A stretch of DNA of 6,485 nt from Candidatus Sulfotelmatobacter sp. (lineage in GTDB: Bacteria > Acidobacteriota > Terriglobia > Terriglobales > Acidobacteriaceae): NCBI GenBank assembly GCA_030040725.1, contig JASHTD010000320.1, forward strand, positions 1-6,485, written 5' to 3'. The notes below the pieces were generated by a model that saw only the letters and a list, made by a program, of their open reading frames with translations, had not been told where the DNA came from and ran no database searches. Numbering within the stretch: the stretch's first letter is position 1; the number at the start of each line of letters is the position of its first letter. This document shows, piece by piece, positions 1-5,513 of this stretch. The translations under genes and the position numbers were made by a program.

Positions 1-1
1 G

Positions 2-478
2 CAGATTCTGGTTGCGACGACGGTCATCGAGGTGGGTGTGGATGTGCCGAACGCGAGCGTGATGGTCATCGAACATGCCGAGCGTTTCGGCCTGGCACAG
101 CTTCATCAGCTGCGCGGCCGTATCGGGCGCGGAGCAGCGAAGTCGTATTGCATCCTAATGACTGGAGGCAAAGTGACGGAAGACGGCGAGCGCCGGCTGG
201 ATGCCATGGTACGCACCAACGATGGTTTCCAGATCGCCGAACTCGATCTCGAGCTTCGCGGGCCGGGAGAATTCTTCGGCACGCGGCAGGCCGGCATGCC
301 GAGCTTTCGAGTTGCCAACTTAATTCGGGATCGCCAATTGCTGGAACTGGCGAAGCGCGAAGCTGCCGCGGTGATGGCCGGACCCAATACCGAGATCACG
401 CAAGTGGAAATCAGCAAGGCGCTCTATGCCATGAGAGCGCGCTGGCAGCAGACCTACGGGCTGGTTGAAGTGGCGTGA
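2..478 (+). CDS. recG: ATP-dependent DNA helicase RecG, C-terminal part (5' truncated by window edge)
   Basis: RecG is a superfamily 2 helicase that remodels stalled replication forks and branched recombination intermediates. Only the last 158 residues are present; the reading frame is open from base 2, so the gene begins outside the window. The visible part opens with helicase motif V (TTVIEVGVDVP, about residues 6-16 of the fragment), followed by HAERFGLAQLHQLRGRIGRG, which contains motif VI with its arginine finger region. Further on, the DLELRGPGEFFGTRQAG segment matches the conserved element after motif VI that couples ATP hydrolysis to translocation in RecG and Mfd (the TRG motif). The tail, with ELAKREA, is typical of RecG; Mfd would continue with a longer C-terminal domain. 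It ends in TGA 18 bases before lipA on the same strand. Nothing suggests decay. Family identity is secure; RecG over Mfd is judged from the short tail. Confidence 0.93.
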   Translation, partial: QILVATTVIEVGVDVPNASVMVIEHAERFGLAQLHQLRGRIGRGAAKSYCILMTGGKVTEDGERRLDAMVRTNDGFQIAELDLELRGPGEFFGTRQAGMPSFRVANLIRDRQLLELAKREAAAVMAGPNTEITQVEISKALYAMRARWQQTYGLVEVA

Positions 479-480
479 GC

Positions 481-489
481 TGCTAAAAT
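481..489 (+). promoter_or_regulatory. Extended -10 promoter for lipA, probably giving a leaderless transcript
   Basis: The sequence TGCTAAAAT (481-489) is an extended -10 element: TGn followed by TAAAAT, a 5/6 match to TATAAT. It ends 7 bases before the lipA ATG at 497, so a normal transcription start would fall at about 495-497, on or next to the start codon. No clear -35 box is seen (CTGGTT at 461-466 is weak), but an extended -10 does not need one. No purine-rich Shine-Dalgarno sequence lies upstream of the ATG, which also fits a leaderless mRNA. The element sits between recG and lipA, so lipA could also be reached by read-through from recG. Confidence 0.5.
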
Positions 490-496
490 TCTAAAC

Positions 497-1399
497 ATGG
501 CAGCGCCCCAACTTATTCAGATCGAACTGCACCCGCCGCTGCGTGTGCCCAAACCCGACTGGCTGCGTGCCAAGGCGCCAGTCGGCGACAATTTCCATAA
601 TCTAAAAAAGCTGGCACGCGGTCTCGGACTGCACACGGTTTGCGAATCGGCACAGTGCCCGAACATCGGCGAGTGCTGGAATCATAAAACCGCGACCTTC
701 ATGCTACTGGGCGATATCTGCACTCGCCGCTGCGGATTCTGCGCCGTACCGAAGGGGCGACCTGAGCCGATTGACTGGGACGAACCACGACGCGTTGCCG
801 AGGCGGTTGCTACGCTTGGACTTAGACATGCGGTCATTACCAGCGTGAATCGCGATGACGATAACATCGGCGGGGCAAAAATATTTGCCGAAACCATCCG
901 CGAAATTCGTGAACTAACTCCCGATTGCCGCATCGAAGTGCTGATTCCCGATTTTCAGGGATTGGAAGAGCCGTTGCGAATCGTGCTCGACGCCCAGCCG
1001 GATGTGCTCAACCACAACACCGAAACCGTGCCGCGCTTGTATCGAGCCGTGCGCTCGGGAGCGCGCTACGAACGTACGCTGCAGCTGCTGGAAAATTCCA
1101 AGAAATTTTCGCCGCGCATGGTGACGAAGAGCGGCGTCATGGTTGGCTTGGGCGAATCTACCGAAGAACTGATCGAAGTTTTCCGCGAACTCGGCAGCCG
1201 CGGCGTCGATATTCTTACCGTGGGGCAGTACTTGCGGCCATCGCGCGATCATCTGCCGATTGCCCGCTTCTATACGCCCGAGGAGTTTCGCGAATTGCGC
1301 ACAGAGGCCCTTCGCTTCGGCTTTCGGCACGTCGAGTCGGGGCCGATGGTGCGCTCCAGCTACCACGCGCATGAGCAGGCGGAATCAACGGCACATTGA
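497..1399 (+). CDS. lipA: Lipoyl synthase (radical SAM, two 4Fe-4S clusters)
   Basis: LipA inserts two sulfur atoms at C6 and C8 of an octanoyl group attached to a lysine of the E2 or GcvH lipoyl domains, the final step of lipoate biosynthesis, in the cytoplasm. All signature residues are present. The auxiliary, sulfur-donating cluster has Cys49, Cys54 and Cys60 (CESAQCPNIGEC). The radical SAM cluster has Cys75, Cys79 and Cys82 (CTRRCGFC, the CX3CX2C motif). The C-terminal RSSYHA motif (286-291) carries the serine that acts as fourth ligand of the auxiliary cluster. The product is 300 residues, a usual length for the family. The ATG at 497 is chosen because it gives a normal N-terminus and lies just after a good -10 element; no Shine-Dalgarno sequence is seen. 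The octanoyltransferase LipB is not in the window. The gene ends in TGA, and that stop lies inside the inverted array that follows. It appears intact and active. Confidence 0.97.
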   Translation: MAAPQLIQIELHPPLRVPKPDWLRAKAPVGDNFHNLKKLARGLGLHTVCESAQCPNIGECWNHKTATFMLLGDICTRRCGFCAVPKGRPEPIDWDEPRRVAEAVATLGLRHAVITSVNRDDDNIGGAKIFAETIREIRELTPDCRIEVLIPDFQGLEEPLRIVLDAQPDVLNHNTETVPRLYRAVRSGARYERTLQLLENSKKFSPRMVTKSGVMVGLGESTEELIEVFRELGSRGVDILTVGQYLRPSRDHLPIARFYTPEEFRELRTEALRFGFRHVESGPMVRSSYHAHEQAESTAH

Positions 1400-1434
1400 G
1401 TGATTGGGGCGTTGATTTTTTCAATTACTCAATG
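1394..1434. terminator. Candidate bidirectional transcription terminator hairpin between lipA and the MCE gene
   Basis: A 13-base-pair stem, 12 Watson-Crick pairs plus one G-U, joins 1394-1406 to 1422-1434 around a 15-base loop. It lies exactly where two convergent genes meet, as expected for a shared terminator. Against this, there is no T-tract after the stem on either strand; the only T run (1416-1421) is in the loop. The stem is also AT-rich. It is therefore not a canonical intrinsic terminator and may act otherwise, for example as an mRNA 3' end protector. Confidence 0.35.
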
Positions 1435-1457
1435 ACCCAATCGCACAATCCCTCGAT
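1394..1457. repeat. 8-base phased inverted array (ATTG x3, then CAAT x4-5) between convergent genes
   Basis: ATTG occurs at 1395 and 1403, with GTTG at 1411, each 8 bases apart. After a T-rich centre, CAAT occurs at 1422, 1430, 1438 and 1446, with CGAT at 1454, again 8 bases apart. The left and right units are reverse complements, so the array folds back on itself in more than one register: 1394-1406 with 1422-1434 (13 pairs, one a G-U), 1402-1408 with 1436-1442 (7 pairs), or an imperfect long stem with TTTTT at its tip (1395-1415 with 1421-1441). It overlaps the stop codon of lipA and reaches the stop of the MCE gene. Its function is not known from sequence; a transcription end or barrier between the converging genes is the simplest guess. 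Confidence 0.7.
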
Positions 1458-2536
1458 CAAAAGATGTGCAGCTTGATGCTGAGGTATTTTTTGGGATTCT
1501 GCCGGAAAGCCTTCAGGAAGTCTTGAGTTTCTTTCATGACTTCATTCGTATTGTTGTACAGGGTGTCATCCTTCAACAGCTTTCCAACCGTGCCCTGGCC
1601 CGCCTCCAGCGACGATGTCAGAGCCTGAAGCTTGCTGATTGTGGTGTCGATCTTGTCGGCTAATTCCTGATCTTTGGAGAGTTTTCCCAGAGTGCCTTTG
1701 CCTGCATTGATATCAGCCGTGATCTGCTTCAAATTGGCGATTGTGTCGTTGGCATTATTGTAAAGAGTCGGATCTTTCAGGAACTTGCCCGCGGTTCCTT
1801 TGCCTGCTTGCAGATCGTCCACCACGGTATTCATCTTATCCAGCGTGGCAAGAAACTTATTGTAAGCATCGTTGCTGCTGATAAGTTGACCGAGGCTGCC
1901 CTGGCCCTTGGCCACTTCGTCGACCACCCCCTGAAATTCCTTCACCGTTGCCGATAGCCGGTCGTACAAGGTCGGATCGTAGATCAATTTGCCGAGCGAA
2001 CCTTTCCCGCTCTCCGCGAAAGCCAGGATGCGGTCGGCGCGCTTCAGCAGGGCGTCCATGTTCTGCAGCGTACTCTCGCTGGAGCGGACCACCTCGTTAA
2101 AATCCGGATGCACATGCGTCGGCAGCGTGTCCCCATCCTGTGCCCGAGCGCCCACGGACTGGGAACTATCGATATCGAGATAGGTTTCACCCAGCACGCC
2201 GGCGGTATCGAGTGAAGTGACCGAATCGCGCCGCAGATTGAAGCCATATTTCGTGCTCACTCGCATGGTGATTTCAACGGGAGTGATCCGCTTATCCTTG
2301 TCTGCTACGACCCGTATGCCGGTCACATTGCCAATATCCACTCCACTCAGGCGTACAGGAGCACCCACGCGGAGGCCGCCGGCGTTATCGAAATAGGAGT
2401 ACAGGGTAATGCTTTTGGTGAACAGGCCGGTCGTGCCCGACATGAGAAACAGAAGGATGGCCAGAACTACGCTGGCAATAACAACGGTCAAACCGACTTT
2501 AAGTTGCGACCATTTAAGTTGTTTCTGACTCGGCAA
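1457..2536 (-). CDS. MCE/MlaD-family lipid transport protein with five 34-residue C-terminal repeats
   Basis: MCE proteins anchor in the inner membrane and form hexameric rings in the periplasm that carry phospholipids between the membranes, usually with an MlaE permease and MlaF ATPase. Residues 1-11 are basic and polar, 12-32 form one membrane anchor, and about 43-122 form the MCE domain (YFDNAGGLRVGAPVRLSGVD, later GVLGETYLDI). Residues 177-346 are five tandem 34-residue repeats, each opening G(K/Q)G(S/T)xG(K/Q), rich in predicted helix; the tail is NPKKYLSIKLHIF. The TTG start at 2536 is supported by an AAGGA box at the right distance and by an in-frame TAA (2548-2546) that excludes any earlier start; later starts would lose the anchor. 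No MlaE, MlaF, MlaC or MlaB gene is in the window, so partners must be outside it. The gene converges on lipA. Length (359) exceeds E. coli MlaD (about 183) because of the repeats. The family is certain; the specific lipid and pathway are not. Confidence 0.92.
   Translation of the reverse strand: MPSQKQLKWSQLKVGLTVVIASVVLAILLFLMSGTTGLFTKSITLYSYFDNAGGLRVGAPVRLSGVDIGNVTGIRVVADKDKRITPVEITMRVSTKYGFNLRRDSVTSLDTAGVLGETYLDIDSSQSVGARAQDGDTLPTHVHPDFNEVVRSSESTLQNMDALLKRADRILAFAESGKGSLGKLIYDPTLYDRLSATVKEFQGVVDEVAKGQGSLGQLISSNDAYNKFLATLDKMNTVVDDLQAGKGTAGKFLKDPTLYNNANDTIANLKQITADINAGKGTLGKLSKDQELADKIDTTISKLQALTSSLEAGQGTVGKLLKDDTLYNNTNEVMKETQDFLKAFRQNPKKYLSIKLHIF
1499..2008 (-). repeat. Five tandem 102-bp coding units (34-residue repeats) in the MCE protein
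   Basis: The repeats begin at residues 177, 211, 245, 279 and 313, an exact period of 34 residues with no insertions. In DNA the units are 1907-2008, 1805-1906, 1703-1804, 1601-1702 and 1499-1600. Each opens with GKG or GQG, then S/T, any residue, G(K/Q), usually followed by Leu and by D..LY or a variant, then a helix with hydrophobic heptad-like spacing ending near DLQA, DINA or SLEA. Repeat 4 has lost the Tyr (DQELA) and repeat 2 has SNDAY. The DNA of the copies is clearly diverged, so this is an old duplication held by selection rather than a fresh, slippage-prone one. Confidence 0.9.
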
Positions 2537-2542
2537 ATAATT

Positions 2543-2547
2543 TCCTT
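2543..2547 (-). promoter_or_regulatory. Shine-Dalgarno site that fixes a TTG start for the MCE gene
   Basis: On the minus strand AAGGA is followed by six bases (AATTAT) and then TTG at 2536-2534. Spacing and sequence are near ideal, and the in-frame TAA at 2548-2546 overlaps the site, so translation cannot start further upstream. Confidence 0.7.
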
Positions 2548-2587
2548 ATGCCGCGGGTTGCGACTTTTGTCGGTGACACCCGGAACA

Positions 2588-2615
2588 CCTCGCAGCTAGC
2601 GGCGCCCCTCGCAGC
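2588..2615 (-). repeat. 9-bp direct repeat GCTGCGAGG next to the MCE promoter
   Basis: GCTGCGAGG (minus strand) occurs at 2615-2607 and again at 2596-2588, 19 bases apart, close to two turns of the helix. The first copy directly adjoins the candidate -10 box and spans the expected transcription start. This geometry suits a regulator binding two sites on one face of the DNA, but nine bases in GC-rich DNA can repeat by chance, so an operator role is a guess. Confidence 0.35.
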
Positions 2616-2624
2616 ATCATAACA
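2616..2624 (-). promoter_or_regulatory. Candidate extended -10 promoter for the MCE gene
   Basis: On the minus strand TGTTATGAT reads as TGn plus TATGAT (5/6 match to TATAAT). Transcription would start near 2609 and leave a leader of about 70 bases before the TTG. No good -35 is seen. It lies just past the stop codon of the upstream gene (TAG at 2643-2641). The same 104-base gap holds a 9-base direct repeat, given separately. Confidence 0.4.
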
Positions 2625-2640
2625 AAGCAGGCGCAGCTCT

Positions 2641-5043
2641 CTAAGAGACTTGTGGGTGGAGTACCGGAAGAAACAGCAGCGCGGCCAGGTAAGCTATCGC
2701 TCCGCAAGCCAGAGTGACGGTCAGGCCAAACTGAATCGCAATCACCATGGCTAAGACCGAACCCAGAACGCTGGCAGCGGCGTTCATCGCCCATGCCCAT
2801 TCCACGGCGCTGTCCTTGTCAGGTTCGCCCCGGGGAACGGATGCAATGGCAGTTAATGCGCGCAGTCCGGTTGGGAACGGCATGCCCATCACGAAACCCA
2901 GAGGCACGAGCAGGATTGCGCTGATCGCCAGGCGAGCGGCAAATCTCAGCCCCACCCATGCGGCGAGCACGTGCGAGAGGAAAAAAGCATCGGCAATCAG
3001 GATGAGGATGGCTGCGGTTAACGGAATCCAAACCCGTTCCGTGCGGCGGATCCACTCGTGCGACATGAGGCTTCCGGCCCCGCTCGACAACATCAGCAAA
3101 AAAATAACGACTGTGAGCGCGTAGGTAGGATGGCCCAGAAACAGCACGAATCGCTGAATGAAGGCAATCTCAGCCAGAATATATCCCAGGCCGATGGCCA
3201 CGAAATAAAGCACGCGAGATGGTGAATGGCGGCCCCTCTGCAACGCCAGGGGCAAAATCAAAAACCCCACAACCGCCACAATCGATACTGCCAGCACAAC
3301 CAGCAGCACAAGCACGCCGAGATTTACCTTCCAGTCGATGGCATGCCGCATCGCTCGCTGGCCAAGAATCTGCCCCGGCTTGAGAGTGAAAAAGAAAAAA
3401 GGCGCGTTATCGGTTACCGGTGCCACGTTGTACGTGTAGTTCTGCGCAAAGCGGTAGGGGTCGTTGCTGGCGATCAATTCGGCGAACGGGTTTTCGTCCA
3501 AGTGCGCTTTACCGAGGTCCGCAGGGAGATAAAGTGGACTGAGCTGAGAATATTTCTGGAACTGAACTTCCACGGCTGATATTTCGTCGGCGCGAAAGGC
3601 AGTTTTTTTAGCAAGAACCGCAACCGGGATGCCATCTTCGTTCAGCGGTCCCTGCGAGGCCACAATGAAATTGCGCGCGGTGCTGGTGACGCCCAGGCTA
3701 TGCAATGCCTCCATCGCGACCGCCACGACACGCAATGCTTCCCGCGGTTCGCGGAATTCCCAGCGGGTAATGGCAATCATTCCCTCCGGTTTGAGATGTT
3801 GGAAATATTCCCGGAACGCCTCGACGGTGTAGAGATTGTTTTCGCTGAGCGCAAAAGCGCCAGCGGCCGTTGAAGCCCAGGTGTCGACCAGCGTCATCTG
3901 CACGACATCGAATCGCTGAGGTGTTGAGCGCAGATAGGAACGGCCGTCGGTAACATGCATGTGGACTTCGGGTCGTTGGTAGAGTTGCTGGGCATAATCG
4001 GCATAACGCCCGCGCATGATGGTATTGGCGATGATGGGATTGATTTCGATGCCGGTTACGCTTGGGCTGCCGCTGGCGACGGCGCGAAGCACGTCAACTC
4101 CACCGCCGGGGCCGATAATGGCGAACTCGCCGTGAGGCCGCAAAACATTGGCGAGGGCGGGCGGAGCCGACATAAGATCCTTTTCCCACTCGCTGTCGTG
4201 CCAGTGTGCGAGATCGCAGTTCATGATGTAGGTGGATGCGTCGGCGTCAATCACAATGGCTTTCGCCGCGCCCTGTCGATCGACCTCTACGCGTGACAGG
4301 GCATTCCACCTTGAGAACTCCACCCACGCGGGATCGCGAAACATGCCCTTGGCATAAACCACGTCGATGAGGCGGTTCGAATAATTCGCAGCAATCAAAA
4401 TCGCCAAAACGGCGGCAACACCAATTGCGATTTTGCGGCTCTTCAGATTCTCTGACCACACGGCACCGGCGATCGCCGTTGCAACACCTGCGGCCAGGAT
4501 TGTGTTCGGTCCTCCAATCCAGTTGAGCAAAGGAACTACCGCGACGCACGCCAATGCGCCACCGCTAAGATCTGCGCCGTAAAGCCGGGAAACACGCCAG
4601 GTCTCGCGTGAAAACACCATCGAGAACAGCAGTCCGGTCAGAAAAAATGGCCCCGCCGCAGCGAGGTAAAGCACAGTCAGACGCAGGGAATTTTGCCATG
4701 TTACGGTCAACGCGACCGGCACGTGCAGCACGATTTCCAGAACCACGAGAGCTACTACTGAATTGACCAGGCAAACTCGCTGAGCCAACTGGCGAGTGGG
4801 AATCCGCGCCAGCCGCCATTTGAGCAGGTAGGCAAAAACTCCGCCCGCGCCCAGCCCCAGCAGTGCAATCGAAATAGCGAGAAAGGCAAAATGGTAGAAG
4901 AGGACGACAGAGAACAACCGGGTCAGTGCCAATTCCAGCAGAAGCGCGGCGAAGCTGGCAAGTCCCAGACCCAGCAGAAGAGTGCGCTCGGGAACGATAT
5001 CGGACGAAGCAACCGGCTTTACGACTTCGCTGATCGCGGACAT
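2641..5043 (-). CDS. Polytopic membrane protein with central spermidine-synthase/SAM-methyltransferase-like domain
   Basis: This 800-residue product has three parts. Residues about 21-220 hold roughly seven hydrophobic segments (for example 22-41, 46-73, 92-112, 122-145, 180-197, 204-220). Residues about 225-560 are soluble and contain a Rossmann fold of the spermidine synthase type: GPGGGVD (311-317) as nucleotide-binding motif I, GIEINP (331-336) with the ribose-binding acidic residue, VTDGRSYL (364-371), then FDVVQMTLVDTW (378-389). VTDNAPFF (543-550) ends the domain. Residues about 574-794 form another seven membrane segments with conserved-looking motifs QRFVLFLGHP, GMPFPTG and WAWAMNA. 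Hand-aligned with SpeE, the catalytic Asp of the YDVI..D motif is replaced by Thr384, with Asp387 three residues later, so ordinary putrescine aminopropylation is doubtful. Such fusions are often labelled spermidine synthase; the true substrate is unknown to me. The ATG at 5043 has no clear Shine-Dalgarno site. It follows acpS by 68 bases. Architecture is certain, activity is not. Confidence 0.85.
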   Translation of the reverse strand: MSAISEVVKPVASSDIVPERTLLLGLGLASFAALLLELALTRLFSVVLFYHFAFLAISIALLGLGAGGVFAYLLKWRLARIPTRQLAQRVCLVNSVVALVVLEIVLHVPVALTVTWQNSLRLTVLYLAAAGPFFLTGLLFSMVFSRETWRVSRLYGADLSGGALACVAVVPLLNWIGGPNTILAAGVATAIAGAVWSENLKSRKIAIGVAAVLAILIAANYSNRLIDVVYAKGMFRDPAWVEFSRWNALSRVEVDRQGAAKAIVIDADASTYIMNCDLAHWHDSEWEKDLMSAPPALANVLRPHGEFAIIGPGGGVDVLRAVASGSPSVTGIEINPIIANTIMRGRYADYAQQLYQRPEVHMHVTDGRSYLRSTPQRFDVVQMTLVDTWASTAAGAFALSENNLYTVEAFREYFQHLKPEGMIAITRWEFREPREALRVVAVAMEALHSLGVTSTARNFIVASQGPLNEDGIPVAVLAKKTAFRADEISAVEVQFQKYSQLSPLYLPADLGKAHLDENPFAELIASNDPYRFAQNYTYNVAPVTDNAPFFFFTLKPGQILGQRAMRHAIDWKVNLGVLVLLVVLAVSIVAVVGFLILPLALQRGRHSPSRVLYFVAIGLGYILAEIAFIQRFVLFLGHPTYALTVVIFLLMLSSGAGSLMSHEWIRRTERVWIPLTAAILILIADAFFLSHVLAAWVGLRFAARLAISAILLVPLGFVMGMPFPTGLRALTAIASVPRGEPDKDSAVEWAWAMNAAASVLGSVLAMVIAIQFGLTVTLACGAIAYLAALLFLPVLHPQVS

Positions 5044-5062
5044 GATGGGATCGGAATTCGCC

Positions 5063-5071
5063 AGTCTAGCA
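5063..5071 (-). promoter_or_regulatory. Possible extended -10 promoter for the 800-residue membrane protein gene
   Basis: The minus-strand sequence TGCTAGACT (5071-5063) is TGn plus TAGACT, a 4/6 match to TATAAT. It would start transcription about 12 bases before the ATG at 5043. No convincing -35 is seen. The gene has no good ribosome-binding site, which a short or nearly absent leader would help explain. The evidence is weak, and read-through from acpS is an equal alternative. Confidence 0.25.
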
Positions 5072-5097
5072 GAAGCGCAGAGTCGCGATCAGAAGCG
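5070..5097. repeat. 8-bp direct repeat CAGAAGCG, 20 bases apart, in the gap after acpS
   Basis: CAGAAGCG occurs at 5070-5077 and 5090-5097 (plus strand), a spacing of about two helical turns. It lies in the 68-base gap upstream of the membrane protein gene and touches the weak -10 candidate. It could be a paired regulator site or chance. Confidence 0.3.
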
Positions 5098-5111
5098 ATT
5101 AGCACTCAATC

Positions 5112-5489
5112 TTAGCTCTCAAGGATGACTTGCGCGATCGCCTGCTCAGCAGTGTGAGAGATGGAAAGCGCCGTGTTCTTCACGCCTAACCTGGCAGCAA
5201 ATTCACCGGCGCGGCCGTGAAAAACCATGGTAGGACGTTTGCCCGGCAATCGAGCGACCTCGCAGTCCTGCCAGCGGACGCCATGATTCCATCCGGTGCC
5301 AAGTGCTTTCATGGCGGCTTCTTTCGCGGCGAAGCGCGCGGCGTAGCGCTCGATACGGTTGGCCTTCGACTCGCAATAGCGAATCTCATCCGGCGTGAAA
5401 ATACGCTGCAGGAAGCGGCCGCCGAAGCGCTCAATCGATTGTCGAATGCGCGGAACTTCAGCGATATCGATGCCGGTGCCAACGATCAT
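5112..5489 (-). CDS. acpS: Holo-[acyl-carrier-protein] synthase
   Basis: AcpS transfers the 4'-phosphopantetheine arm of coenzyme A to the serine of apo-ACP, making the carrier active for fatty acid synthesis. The 125-residue product is the normal length for the trimeric bacterial type. Motifs seen are GIDIAEV at 6-12 with the metal-binding Asp8, FTPDEI at 31-36, RFAAKEAAMKALGTG at 52-66 with metal-binding Glu57 and Lys61, and SISHT at 109-113. All key residues are present. The ATG at 5489 is the natural start because the family begins M(I)xGxGxDI. The Shine-Dalgarno sequence is weak (GAGAAG lies about 12 bases upstream). The gene follows the DUF488 gene by 24 bases on the same strand and is probably co-transcribed with it. 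Acyl carrier chemistry also supplies the octanoyl group used by LipA, though lipA is on the other strand here. Confidence 0.96.
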   Translation of the reverse strand: MIVGTGIDIAEVPRIRQSIERFGGRFLQRIFTPDEIRYCESKANRIERYAARFAAKEAAMKALGTGWNHGVRWQDCEVARLPGKRPTMVFHGRAGEFAARLGVKNTALSISHTAEQAIAQVILES

Positions 5490-5513
5490 ATTCTCGAACT
5501 TCTTCTCAAATAT

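Noticed and set aside
2..478. Mfd (transcription-repair coupling factor) instead of RecG
   Set aside because: Motifs V, VI and the following element are shared, but the protein ends about 110 residues after motif VI, without the long C-terminal domain of Mfd.
914..1372. Open minus-strand frame of 152 codons opposite lipA
   Set aside because: lipA has all its family motifs in the other strand; this frame has no recognisable domain.
2555..2581. Small hairpin (CGAC/GTCG around TTTT, with outer GGGT/ACCC) in the MCE leader, considered as a terminator or riboswitch
   Set aside because: Only a four-pair core with an uneven bulge, no T-tract on the minus strand and no known riboswitch features.
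2546..2800. Minus-strand 84-codon frame spanning the gap before the MCE gene
   Set aside because: It overlaps the end of the membrane protein gene in another frame, covers the promoter-like gap, and shows no motif.
2747..3124. Open plus-strand frame of 125 codons opposite the 800-residue membrane protein gene
   Set aside because: It lies wholly antisense to a gene with clear domains, its translation shows no known motif, and it has the look of a mirror frame of GC-rich coding DNA.
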